Shown: one piece after another, positions 43,306-51,297 of the stretch | Layout: every line of letters begins with the position of its first letter | Position numbering within the stretch: the stretch's first letter is position 1 | Origin: Plantactinospora sp. BC1 | GTDB lineage: Bacteria > Actinomycetota > Actinomycetes > Mycobacteriales > Micromonosporaceae | Assembly (NCBI RefSeq): GCF_003030345.1 | Contig: NZ_CP028158.1 | Span: forward strand, 2,790,001-2,854,000 | Length of the DNA: 64,000 nt | Direction: 5' to 3' | The notes under the pieces: generated by a model | What the model was told of the DNA's origin: nothing | Seen by the model: the letters and a program-made list of their open reading frames with translations, nothing else | Database searches by the model: none | Position numbers and translations under genes: made by a program

Positions 43306-44625
43306 GTGACAGCGACGGCCGATGCCGAGGCGGCCGCCAACGAGCTGACGCCGCTCGCCGACTACCTGGGCAGCGTGCTGCGCAGGTTGCGGGCGCTTCC
43401 CCCGCTCGACCTCGACCTCACCCAGGCGTACGGCAACGTGCTCGCCGAGGACGTCGTGGCGCCGCACGCCTATCCGGCCTTCGACCAGGCGGCCATCGAC
43501 GGGTACGCGGCGCGCTGGGAGGACATCTCCGGCGCGGGGCGTACCGGCGGGGTGGCCGGCGGTTACGGCCCGAGCCGGCTCGGCGACCCCCGCCCGGTAC
43601 GGCTCAACGTCGTCGGCGACCTCGGCGCGGCGAGTTGGCGGCCGGTGCGGCTGACCCCGGGAGCCTGCTTCTCGGTGGCGGCCGGTTCGCCGCTGCCGAT
43701 CGCCGCCGACGTGGTGGTGCCGGTGGAGTGGACCGACCAGGGCATGGCGGCGGTGGAGATCTTCCGGACCCCGAAGCGCGGCTACGGGCTGCGCCGGGCC
43801 GGGGAGGAGCTGCCGGCCGGTACCCTGCTGGCCCGCTCCGGCTCGTACATCTCGCCGGCCCTGGTCGCGGTCTTCGCGGCGACCGGCATCGGGCACGTGG
43901 TGGTCCGGCCGAGTCCCCGGGTGGTGGTCGTGGCGACCGGGGACGAGCTGGTCGACGTCGGTCGGGCCAGCCAGCCGGGGCAGGTGGTCGACATCAACTC
44001 GCACGCGCTGACGGCGGCGGCGGCCGAGGTGGGCGCGCTGGCGTACCGGGTGGGCATCTGCGACGACGACCCGGAAGGGCTGCGCGGGCTGCTGGAGGAC
44101 CAGACCCTCCGGGCCGACCTGATCATCACGACCGGCGGCACCGGCGCCGGCCCGGGTGACATGATCCGCCGGGTACTGTCCCGCCGGGACGGTGGTCGGG
44201 CCAGCGCAGTGACCTTCATGGAGGTCGCCCTCTATCCCGGAAGCGCCCTCGGATTCGGTACGGTCGGAGCCGAGGAGGTGCCGGTGGTCTGTCTACCCGG
44301 TGAGCCCGGCGCGGCACTGATCGGCTTCGAGGTGCTGGCGAGGCCGGCGATCCAGTTGCTGGCCGGGGCCGAGCCGGTGTTCCGGCCCAGCGTCCGGGCA
44401 CACCTGCTGGAGACGGTCTCCTCGCCGTCCGGGCTGCGGGAGTTCCGGCCGGCGCACGTGGCCGAGCGGCGCGGCGGGGGCTACACGGTGCAGCCGCTGC
44501 GCGGTGGGCCGTACACGCTCTCCGGGCTGGCCGAGGCGAACGGGCTGATGGTGCTCGGCGAGCGGGTGACCAGCGCGGCGGCCGGCTCCACCGTGGACGT
44601 GCTGCTGCTGGACCGGCGCCGGTGA
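43306..44625 (+). CDS. glp: MoeA-like molybdotransferase, gephyrin-like Glp
   Basis: A 439-residue MoeA-fold protein: FDQAAIDGYAARWED (MoeA FDxSxxDG), VVVATGDELVDVG, TTGGTGAGPGDMIRRVL, VVCLPGEPGAALIGF, and the C-terminal domain IV. In Corynebacterium the equivalent gene between galU and rimJ encodes Glp, a gephyrin-like protein that binds FtsZ and the membrane receptor GlpR in cell division. The order galU-moeA-rimJ-membrane protein is the same here, so a division role is likely. A role in molybdenum cofactor synthesis cannot be ruled out by sequence. GTG 43306. Confidence 0.9.
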   Translation: MTATADAEAAANELTPLADYLGSVLRRLRALPPLDLDLTQAYGNVLAEDVVAPHAYPAFDQAAIDGYAARWEDISGAGRTGGVAGGYGPSRLGDPRPVRLNVVGDLGAASWRPVRLTPGACFSVAAGSPLPIAADVVVPVEWTDQGMAAVEIFRTPKRGYGLRRAGEELPAGTLLARSGSYISPALVAVFAATGIGHVVVRPSPRVVVVATGDELVDVGRASQPGQVVDINSHALTAAAAEVGALAYRVGICDDDPEGLRGLLEDQTLRADLIITTGGTGAGPGDMIRRVLSRRDGGRASAVTFMEVALYPGSALGFGTVGAEEVPVVCLPGEPGAALIGFEVLARPAIQLLAGAEPVFRPSVRAHLLETVSSPSGLREFRPAHVAERRGGGYTVQPLRGGPYTLSGLAEANGLMVLGERVTSAAAGSTVDVLLLDRRR

Positions 44626-44822
44626 CGGGACTGCCGCGCTGGCCGACCGCTGCCGGAAGCGGTGCCGGGGCCGTTGCCGGAAGCGGTGTCGGGACCGTTG
44701 CCGGGAGCGGTGTCGGGACCGTTGCCGGGAGCGGTGCAACGACCGTTGCCGGGAGCGGTGCCCGGAGCGGTGTCGGAGGGTTGACGAGGGGGCGTGGGGT
44801 GCCGACGGGACGCCGGGCGTGA
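44622..44822 (+). CDS. possible repeat-encoded mini-protein between glp and rimJ
   Basis: A 66-residue frame that begins GTGA over the glp stop and ends in TGA over the GTG of rimJ, chained by 4-bp overlaps on both sides. Composition is VAGSGVGT-type octapeptide repeats with a basic C-terminus (TRGRGVPTGRRA). The exact fit between two coupled genes argues for translation or at least translational coupling across the spacer; low complexity and repeats argue against a folded product. Uncertain. Confidence 0.35.
   Translation: MTGLPRWPTAAGSGAGAVAGSGVGTVAGSGVGTVAGSGATTVAGSGARSGVGGLTRGRGVPTGRRA
44649..44768. repeat. five 24-bp tandem repeats between glp and rimJ
   Basis: Five contiguous 24-bp units, e.g. 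GTTGCCGGGAGCGGTGTCGG plus four bases, from 44649 to 44768. The middle copies are identical or differ at a few positions. Confidence 0.9.
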
Positions 44823-45460
44823 ACCTGGCCGCGACCCCGGGCTGGCCGGCCGTACTCCGGGACGGTGCGGTGCTGCTGCGCCCGTACCGGCGCTCGGACG
44901 CGGCGGTCTGGTCCGAGGTGCGCTGCGCCAACCAGGCCTGGCTGGCACCCTGGGAGTCGTCCCCGCCCGGTCGGTGGGACGAGATGAACTCTCCGGCCGC
45001 GTTCCGCTGGGTGCACCGCGACCAGCGCAGGCAGGCGCGTCACGGCGAGAGCATGCCGTTCGCGGTCTGCCTGGTCGAGGAGGGCCGGGAGCGGCTGGTC
45101 GGGCACCTCAACCTGGGCAACATCGTGCGCCGAGCGTTCTGCTCGGCGTACGTCGGCTACTGGGTGGACCGTCGGGTGGCCGGGCGCGGCGTGATCCCGA
45201 CCGCGATGGCGCTCGCCGTCGACCACGCGTTCGGGCCGGGCGGACTGCACCGGATCGAGGTCAACATCCGGCCGGAGAACGGCCCGTCCCGGCGGGTGGT
45301 GGAGAAGCTCGGCTTCCGCGAGGAGGCGTACCACCCCCGCTACATGCACATCGACGGCGCCTGGCGCGACCACATCGGGTACGCGATGACCAGCGAGGAG
45401 GTCATCCGGGAGGGCGGTCTGCTGGCCCGCTGGCACCGGCTGCGCACCGCCGCGTCCTGA
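44819..45460 (+). CDS. rimJ: GNAT family N-acetyltransferase (RimJ/RimL type)
   Basis: A 213-residue GNAT acetyltransferase. Visible are VLLRPYRRSDAAVWSEVR, VGHLNLGNIVRRAFCSAYVG and the acetyl-CoA loop VDRRVAGRGVIPTAMALAVD (R/QxxGxG/A-like), followed by GLHRIEVNIRPENGPSRRVV, typical of ribosomal-protein acetyltransferases. It is third gene of galU-glp-rimJ-glpR. Real substrate unknown. GTG 44819. Confidence 0.9.
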   Translation: MNLAATPGWPAVLRDGAVLLRPYRRSDAAVWSEVRCANQAWLAPWESSPPGRWDEMNSPAAFRWVHRDQRRQARHGESMPFAVCLVEEGRERLVGHLNLGNIVRRAFCSAYVGYWVDRRVAGRGVIPTAMALAVDHAFGPGGLHRIEVNIRPENGPSRRVVEKLGFREEAYHPRYMHIDGAWRDHIGYAMTSEEVIREGGLLARWHRLRTAAS

Positions 45461-45675
45461 CCTCGCCGCGCCGCCCTGTTGATCTCCTTAGTCGCTGGTC
45501 GGCCGGCGCGCCGCACGATATTCCTGGTGTGTCCCCGTAACCTGAAGTAATCGGGACGTGCGGCAACGTCGGACGGACCCGCGGCTCCGGGAGCCCGTCC
45601 GCGCCTGCCGTGGACGCACCCGGCGGTGCGGGAGGTGCTCGTCCGGTCGGTTGCCCGAGGTGGGTGACGGGAGGG

Positions 45676-46578
45676 ATGAGGGTGCCGGCCTCGGTGCTCC
45701 TCGCCGTCCTCGCCGCAGCCGGTCTGCTCGCCCTCGCGCCGGCACTGGTCCGCCGGTACGACGCCACGGAGCGGCTGGCCGCGGAGCGGGCGCAGTCGAC
45801 GGCGCGGGTGCTCCAGCGCCATCGACGGCGCCGGAGTGTCCCGGGACGGCAGCCGGTCAACCCGCCGCGTACCCGAATCATTACCCTTCGTGCCGGCGTT
45901 CCGCCCGCCGACGGCTCCGCCGAACCCGTCTCGCCGGCCGCCGGCCCCGGCTCGCCGGTCTCCGCGCCGCCGGCCTCCGGCTCATCCGTCTCCGGCTCAT
46001 CCGTCTCCGGCTCATCCGTCTCCGGGTCTCCGGTCTCCGGGCCGCCGGGGAACGGTCGGCGGAGCCGTCGGCTGCGTTCGGTGCCCCGGACCCCGGGACC
46101 GGCCCGACGCCGGCCACCGCCGGCCCGGCACACTCCGGCCGTCTACCGGCGGCGCCGGGTCTTCGCCGCACTGCTGCTGCTCAACTTCGTCGAGCTGGTC
46201 GGGGTGGTGCTGGTCAGCCCCGGCTTCTGGATCGGCTTCGCGACCACCGGCACGCTGCTGGCCGCCTACCTCGTACACCTGCGGAGCCGGGCCATCGCCG
46301 ACCGTCGGCGGCGGCGCCTCCAGGCCCGCGAGGCGGCCTGGCTGGCCGCCCGGCAGGCGGAGGTCCGGCGCGCCCAGGCCCGCCGGGCGCAGGCCCGTCG
46401 GGAGGCGCAGCGTCGCCTCGCGGCCCAGCGAGAAGCGGTACGCCGGGCGGCGCTGGGGATGAACCGGATGGCCGACCTGCCGCCGGCGGCCAGTGGGGGT
46501 GGCCGGGCGGCGGGCACGGTCTCCTACCGCCGGGCCGGTGGCCTGCGCGGGCGGCCCTACGAGGCCGGCGGACGGTGA
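45676..46578 (+). CDS. glpR: GlpR-like membrane protein, candidate receptor of Glp
   Basis: A 300-residue membrane protein. An N-terminal helix (SVLLAVLAAAGLLALAPALV), a basic cytoplasmic region of about 130 residues with SGSSVSG repeats (15-bp DNA unit near 45976-46020), two further helices (VFAALLLLNFVELVGVVLV and FWIGFATTGTLLAAYLVHL), and a long Arg/Ala-rich coiled-coil-like C-terminal helix. It sits after rimJ in the galU-glp-rimJ order, as GlpR does in Corynebacterium, where it recruits Glp to the divisome. Assignment rests on synteny and topology. ATG 45676. Confidence 0.72.
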   Translation: MRVPASVLLAVLAAAGLLALAPALVRRYDATERLAAERAQSTARVLQRHRRRRSVPGRQPVNPPRTRIITLRAGVPPADGSAEPVSPAAGPGSPVSAPPASGSSVSGSSVSGSSVSGSPVSGPPGNGRRSRRLRSVPRTPGPARRRPPPARHTPAVYRRRRVFAALLLLNFVELVGVVLVSPGFWIGFATTGTLLAAYLVHLRSRAIADRRRRRLQAREAAWLAARQAEVRRAQARRAQARREAQRRLAAQREAVRRAALGMNRMADLPPAASGGGRAAGTVSYRRAGGLRGRPYEAGGR

Positions 46579-46676
46579 CCGGCGTCGCGTGACGTGTCGG
46601 CGGGGGCTGGTTCGCGCCCGGGGCGGCCGACCTGTTAGCCTTGGCGCCGGCTCGCCGTTCTGGGCGGGTTGGTCAA

Positions 46677-46750
46677 GGGGCTGTGGCGCAGACCGGTAGC
46701 GCACCTCGTTCGCATCGAGGGGGTCAGGGGTTCAAATCCCCTCAGCTCCA
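46677..46750 (+). tRNA. tRNA-Ala (anticodon CGC)
   Basis: 74 nt with full cloverleaf: acceptor stem GGGGCTG with CAGCTCC, including the G3-U70 pair that marks tRNA-Ala; D stem GCGC/GCGC; anticodon stem CCTCG/CGAGG with loop TTCGCAT (anticodon CGC at 46711-46713, codon GCG); T stem AGGGG/CCCCT with loop TTCAAAT. CCA is not encoded. Confidence 0.96.
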
Positions 46751-46865
46751 CCCCGGGTCAAAGGCCGTCTCCGCTCGTCGGATACGGCCTTTTTCGATCT
46801 CCGGACGGGCGGACGGCGGGGATCGGCAGGGCCTGACCCGGGCAACGGTGCCGCCGGGACGCGCC

Positions 46866-47813
46866 CTAGTCGGTCTTTCGCTCCACCGTCCGTACGACAT
46901 CGCCCTCCTGGTCGTAGAGGATCTCCCGTAGCACGTGGCCGTCCTCGGAGTATTCGAAGAGCTTCCGGGTGTAGCCGTACGACAGGTCGGGTGCCCCCTC
47001 CAGCGTCACCACCCGTTCCTCCAGGACATTGTTGTGCCCGTCGTAGTCGAGGACCCGGTATGAACGGGCTCCGGTCTTCTCGACGAACTTCTTCACACGG
47101 CGGCCGGTCGCCGGATCATATTCGTACCGCCAGGTGTCGACGTACCGCCATCCGCCGGCACCATCCAACTCGTACATCATGTTTTGGACGACGCGACCGT
47201 GCTCGTCGAACGAAAACTGCTTGTAGTGGACGTTCGCGGCGTTGTAGTAGATGTCGGCCCGCGAAACGGTGCCCCGGGTCCAGGTGATGCAGATGCTCGG
47301 GCCGGTGGGTGCCACCTGCGTTATCTCGCCGATGCCGACGATTTCTCCGAACGGGGAGATTTCCAGCGCCTTGTACCAGCGCTGACCGGAGAAAAGGTCA
47401 CTCTGTAGCTGGACCTTCCTGGCGAGCTTGCGCACGTTCTCGGCATAGAGTTTCTTGTTGGTGAAATCCAGGTAGGCCCGGCCTGCGAGGCGGGCCGGCA
47501 ACGGTTCGTCGACGCGCTGGATGAGGATGGGCAGGATGAAGGACTCGCGCCGCTCGCGGACCATGCGCGCGAAAGCCGTCTCGAACTCGATCCCCCGCAC
47601 GTAGTACGACCGCAACGATGCCGGAGACAGTGCCAGGCAGAAGTAACGGCTCTGCTCGATGCCCTGCTCGATTGTCAGGTGGATGAGGTCGCCGACCTCG
47701 ATTTCGATCGTGTCGAGCCAGACGTCGACATGGTGCTCCCGCAAGTCGGCGGCCAGCCTGTCGATGAACCGTTTGTTCTTCCGTGAATATGACAGGAACA
47801 GGTCATGGGCCAT
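46866..47813 (-). CDS. TIR-domain protein with YD-like repeat C-terminus
   Basis: A 315-residue cytosolic protein. Residues 1-120 form a TIR domain: DLFLSYSRKNKRFIDRL (box 1), VWLDTIEIEVGD (BB loop), ALSPASLRSYYVRGIEFETA (alpha-C, candidate NADase Glu76 or Glu78) and SFILPILIQR. Residues 145-315 consist of repeated strands of a YxYDxxGR type (WRYEYDPATGRRV, LDYDGHNNV, FEYSEDGHV, LYDQEGDV), similar to RHS/YD or YwqK repeats. Base composition is clearly lower in GC than its neighbours. It stands alone beside tRNA-Ala. It may be an antiviral or NAD-consuming effector; no partner gene is visible. ATG 47813. Confidence 0.85.
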   Translation of the reverse strand: MAHDLFLSYSRKNKRFIDRLAADLREHHVDVWLDTIEIEVGDLIHLTIEQGIEQSRYFCLALSPASLRSYYVRGIEFETAFARMVRERRESFILPILIQRVDEPLPARLAGRAYLDFTNKKLYAENVRKLARKVQLQSDLFSGQRWYKALEISPFGEIVGIGEITQVAPTGPSICITWTRGTVSRADIYYNAANVHYKQFSFDEHGRVVQNMMYELDGAGGWRYVDTWRYEYDPATGRRVKKFVEKTGARSYRVLDYDGHNNVLEERVVTLEGAPDLSYGYTRKLFEYSEDGHVLREILYDQEGDVVRTVERKTD

Positions 47814-47998
47814 TGGAGGCTGCTCCAATCCCGTAACGAGCCTGTGCTCAGGGGGAGTCGGTGCTCGGATTTTACCCGACTCCCCCAAGGCGACCGGATC
47901 CGGGCGATGCCGACGGACGGGGGCGGGAGGCCAAGATGGAAACGGTGGGCTGGGCGTTCCGGGGCGTATCGGGGATGTCGCGCTCGTAACATGAGGGC

Positions 47999-48232
47999 GT
48001 GGAGTGGGTCACCGTACGCTTCGCGGGCGGTCCGGCCGACGGCACCGCCCGGGAGTTGCCGGCCGCACCGGGCGGCGGGCCGCCGCGCCGCTGGGTACTC
48101 AGCAGCAGTCCGGACGGGCCTCCGGAGCAGCCCGGCGTGGACCACCTCTACGAGTTGCGCCCCCAACAGGAGGCGGACGGCTGCTGGACGATGTCCTTCG
48201 TCCGCTCCGACCCGGTGGGCATGACCGAGTAG
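47999..48232 (+). CDS. small conserved hypothetical protein
   Basis: A 77-residue protein: VEWVTVRFAGGPADGTAREL, WVLSSSPDGPPEQPG, HLYELRPQQEADGCWTMSFV. Strand-rich, no signal or membrane segment. It is divergent from the TIR gene (185 bp). Similar short proteins with a GGPADGxxRxL motif occur in actinobacteria from memory; function unknown. GTG 47999. Confidence 0.7.
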   Translation: MEWVTVRFAGGPADGTARELPAAPGGGPPRRWVLSSSPDGPPEQPGVDHLYELRPQQEADGCWTMSFVRSDPVGMTE

Positions 48233-48284
48233 CGCCGCCGGGGGCGGAGGGCCCGTACGGCCCAGGCCGCCGACGGCGTACCGG

Positions 48285-49112
48285 TCAGGACCTGCGGGCG
48301 GCGGCGGCCCGGAGGGCGGTCTCGACGATGCCGGCGTATCCGACGTGGCCGGCCCGGTTCGGGTGGTACGACTCCCCGATCGGGTTGGAGGTGCCGTTCA
48401 GCCACTCGACGTCGTCGCAGACCGCGTGCCCGGTGAACGGACCCCGGGCGTCGACGAAGGCGAACCCGTGCGCGGCGGCCCGGGCGGCGATGGTGGTGGC
48501 GAGCAGGTCCGCCGCGGCGTTGAGTTCGGCCTGCTCACCGGGGGAGATCCGGGCGATGATGTTGCACTCCTCGCCGTTGAAGAGGCGTGGGTAGCCGACC
48601 ACCGCGACCCGGGCGTTCGGGGCCAGGCTGCGGATCCGGGAGTAGAGCTGGTCGAGCCGGCCCGGCAGGGTGTTCCGGATGGTGTTCTCCGCACTGTCGA
48701 TCTGCGACCAGCAGGTGGTCGGCCAGGGCAGCGCGCACTGCACGATCACGGACGACCAGCCGATGTCGTTGCCGCCCGCCTGCACGGTGACGTAGCTGGT
48801 GGCCGAGTTCAGGGTGCCGAGCTGCCCGCTGAGCACGCTGGAGGTGGTGGCTCCGGCGCAGGCCGGGAAGCTGAGCGTGGCGCCGAGCCGGGCGGCGTCG
48901 AGCGCCGGGTAGGAGTGCCGGGAGCGCTGGCAGGAGCCGCTGTCCGGGTAGTACTCCCGGGTGCCGGTGCCGGAGGCGTACGAGTCGCCGAGCGCGGTGT
49001 AGGTGGTCGCCGCCGCCTGCGCGGGTACGGCGGCCAGCGCGACGGTGAGCGTGCTGACGAGTGGAAGGGTGACGGCGGCTAGCAGGGGGACCAGACGACG
49101 AGGCAGCGGCAT
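48285..49112 (-). CDS. secreted SGNH/GDSL hydrolase (lipase/esterase-like)
   Basis: A 275-residue exported protein. Sec signal peptide (1-34, cleavage after AQA). SGNH blocks: ALGDSYASGTG (block I, nucleophile Ser44), VTVQAGGNDIGW (block III, Asn), ESYHPNRAGHVGY (block V, His and preceding residues). Six extracellular Cys suggest disulfides. This matches actinomycete GDSL lipase/phospholipase relatives of the Streptomyces SCO7513 type. ATG 49112 has GGAGGCC upstream. It acts outside the cell; substrate probably an ester lipid. Confidence 0.93.
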   Translation of the reverse strand: MPLPRRLVPLLAAVTLPLVSTLTVALAAVPAQAAATTYTALGDSYASGTGTREYYPDSGSCQRSRHSYPALDAARLGATLSFPACAGATTSSVLSGQLGTLNSATSYVTVQAGGNDIGWSSVIVQCALPWPTTCWSQIDSAENTIRNTLPGRLDQLYSRIRSLAPNARVAVVGYPRLFNGEECNIIARISPGEQAELNAAADLLATTIAARAAAHGFAFVDARGPFTGHAVCDDVEWLNGTSNPIGESYHPNRAGHVGYAGIVETALRAAAARRS

Positions 49113-49202
49113 GGCTGTTGGCCTCCTGACATAGGCGAATGTAGATGTCAGGTTGGCAGATACCTGCGTCGCGCGGAAGTGGCCGTGCAGGTTTCTTTCG
49201 GG

Positions 49203-50729
49203 TCAGCGGACCGCGATGGCGTGGAACGCGCCGGCCCGGGTGCCGACGTAGATCCGGCCACGCCAGACCGCCGGAGTCGACTCGATGCAGCCGCCGAGCC
49301 TGACCTTCCACAGTGGCTTCGGCGCGACCCTGGTGTCGGCGACGTCGTACGCGTGCAGCGTCCCGGCGCAGTCCCCGATCACCAGTACGTCGTCGACCAC
49401 CACCGGCGACTGCCAGGTCGGGCCGGGCAGCTCGAACCGCCACCGTACGGACCCGGTCGCCCGGTCGACGCCGAGCACCTCGCCGCCCTGGGTGTCGAAG
49501 ATGGCGAGATCCCGGTGCAGGGCCGGACTGCCCCAGATCCCGGCCGGCCGATCGGCGTGGTCGTCGACGTGCCACACGCTCGGGTCGCCCTTGCGCGACG
49601 GGTCGAGCTTCATCATCTGCCCGACCTGCTTGGAGCGCGCGGTGCCGCGCTCGTACTCCGCGCCGACGTAGAGCGCGCCGGTCTCGTCGACCGCGATCGA
49701 GGCGTCGGTGTCGTCACCGGTCCAGAACCGGAACACCCGTTCGGGCTTGCGCCCCTGCTTCAGACCGCTGATGTCCCAGCCCTGGACCAGCCCGCCGGAG
49801 TTGGCGAAATAGACCACGTTGCCGAAGACGGCGACCGAGTTCTCGATCGAGACCATCCGGTCGTCCACGTCGCGCAGGAGCTGGGCGTCCCAGCCGGGAG
49901 CGTTGAACACCAGCTTCGGCTTGACCGTGACCCTGCCGTCGGCGGCGTACCCCCGGTTGAGCTTGACGATGTGGAACTGGCTGTTCTCGCCACCGAGCAG
50001 GAGGTAGTCGTCGAGGATCAGGCCGGCACCGTCGAAGTCGTCGTTCCACATCGTCGGCGAGACCGCCCGGGCGGACAGTTTCCACAGCTCGGTCGGCCTG
50101 CCCCGGTCGATCGCGATGACCCGGTAGTAGTTGTCCCGCGATCCCGAGTAGACCAGCGGGAACCCGTCCGGGTCGACGGTGACGGAACCCTTGATGATGT
50201 CGCCGGTCGGAAAGTCCGGCAGGATCCGCTCACCGGTCTCGCCGTCCAGGAAATGGATCCTGTGGTCGTACGCCCCGAAGACCACCCAGGTCCGACCGTC
50301 CCGCTCGAAGACGGCGGGCTGGCCGGTCCAGCCCGTACCGCACCAGACCCGGGTGCCCTTCTCGTCGGTCGACTTCCCGCAGAGCCCACCGCTGCGCGGG
50401 AACTGCCAGCGCCGGGCCGGAGTGGTCCGGGGCATCGGCCCGGTGCCGTAGTACGTCCGGGTCGGGTTGCCCCGGAAGGTGAGCAGGCCGTCGACCTTGT
50501 CGCCGTACGGCTTGCCGACCAGGGCCGGATCGGACCAGCCGGTGAACGGGGTGGGTTTGGCCGCACCCAGGCCGCCCGGAGTGGGAGTGGCGCTGCCCGA
50601 CCAGCTCGGTGCGGCCTCCGGAGCGTCGCCGCCCAGGTCGCAGGAGGTGAGGCCGAGTACGGCCACCAGGCCGACCACGACGAGCCGGGTCGGAACGGGG
50701 GTGAATCCTGAACGTAGCGGTCCGGTCAC
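49203..50729 (-). CDS. PQQ-type beta-propeller lipoprotein
   Basis: A 508-residue surface lipoprotein. Signal peptide type II with lipobox VLGLTSC (Cys30). The rest is a BamB/PQQ-like propeller: GNPTRTYYGTGPMPRTTPA, FERDGRTWVVFGAYDHRIHF, VYSGSRDNYYRVIAIDRG, GSPALHRDLAIFDTQGGEV, VWRGRIYVGTRAGAFHAI. No catalytic motif. The family binds partners or cofactors by its propeller rim; function here is unknown. GTG 50729. It is followed 91 bp later (same strand) by the SGNH hydrolase, perhaps a secreted pair. Confidence 0.88.
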   Translation of the reverse strand: MTGPLRSGFTPVPTRLVVVGLVAVLGLTSCDLGGDAPEAAPSWSGSATPTPGGLGAAKPTPFTGWSDPALVGKPYGDKVDGLLTFRGNPTRTYYGTGPMPRTTPARRWQFPRSGGLCGKSTDEKGTRVWCGTGWTGQPAVFERDGRTWVVFGAYDHRIHFLDGETGERILPDFPTGDIIKGSVTVDPDGFPLVYSGSRDNYYRVIAIDRGRPTELWKLSARAVSPTMWNDDFDGAGLILDDYLLLGGENSQFHIVKLNRGYAADGRVTVKPKLVFNAPGWDAQLLRDVDDRMVSIENSVAVFGNVVYFANSGGLVQGWDISGLKQGRKPERVFRFWTGDDTDASIAVDETGALYVGAEYERGTARSKQVGQMMKLDPSRKGDPSVWHVDDHADRPAGIWGSPALHRDLAIFDTQGGEVLGVDRATGSVRWRFELPGPTWQSPVVVDDVLVIGDCAGTLHAYDVADTRVAPKPLWKVRLGGCIESTPAVWRGRIYVGTRAGAFHAIAVR

Positions 50730-51297
50730 CGCAACAGTGTGCCTACCGAGAGCGACTATCGGCGGCAGCGCTATTCGGTCGTTTCGATGTCGGCTCGTTC
50801 CGTCGGGTTCGCCTGACGATCGGTGGAGTGGCCATCCGGTGAACGGGGGAGCCCGGGGCCGGCGGTCGGGGCCGCACGAGGCGGCGACGCAGCTGCCGGG
50901 CGGCCGGCTTCCGGTCGCCTCGGGCGCTCGGGAAACCGACCGTTCCGACGGGGCTGATGCCTGTCCGAGCGCTCTGCCCCATACGCCCGTTGTGCTCGGC
51001 GGTGCGTCGGTCGGAAATCTGACTTAACACCACCCGTTGTGCCGCTGATCCAGGGTGGTTAAGCTCCTTGGTGCGCGCCCCAATCGCCCGCTTCCCCCGT
51101 GGCAGGCGATCGGGGCGCGCACCTATGTCCGGCCCTATGTCCGGCCCCTGTCGTGGGCCGAGCAGCCTTCCCGAGCAGCCTTTCCGAGCTGCCGCACCGT
51201 CCCGCAGCTGTTCCGGTGGCCGTCCACGGTGGAACCAGGCGGGGCGGGCACCGGAGCGTACGCCGCCCGGCCGGTCCGCCTCGACCGTCGCGAAGCG
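50730..51297. other. 568-bp gap between the lipoprotein and Pmt genes
   Basis: No gene is evident. It contains TTAACACCACCC...GGGTGGTTAA near 51024-51062 (an imperfect inverted repeat) and a strong hairpin at 51071-51122, both likely terminators for the Pmt transcript (minus strand) or elements of the lipoprotein promoter region. A short direct repeat, CTATGTCCGGCCC, occurs at about 51123-51150. Confidence 0.6.
51071..51122. terminator. 18-bp hairpin downstream of pmt
   Basis: GTGCGCGCCCC plus ATCGCC (51071-51088) pairs with GGCGAT plus GGGGCGCGCAC (51105-51122) with one A-C mismatch and a 16-nt loop. It lies about 175 bp past the Pmt stop. Confidence 0.7.

Noticed and set aside
46677-47813. 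Integrative element at tRNA-Ala
   Set aside because: No integrase, no duplicated tRNA 3' end and no phage genes are seen; only the low-GC TIR gene suggests transfer.
50743-51033. 96-codon minus-strand frame
   Set aside because: Arg/Pro-rich without hydrophobic core or start context; treated as intergenic.
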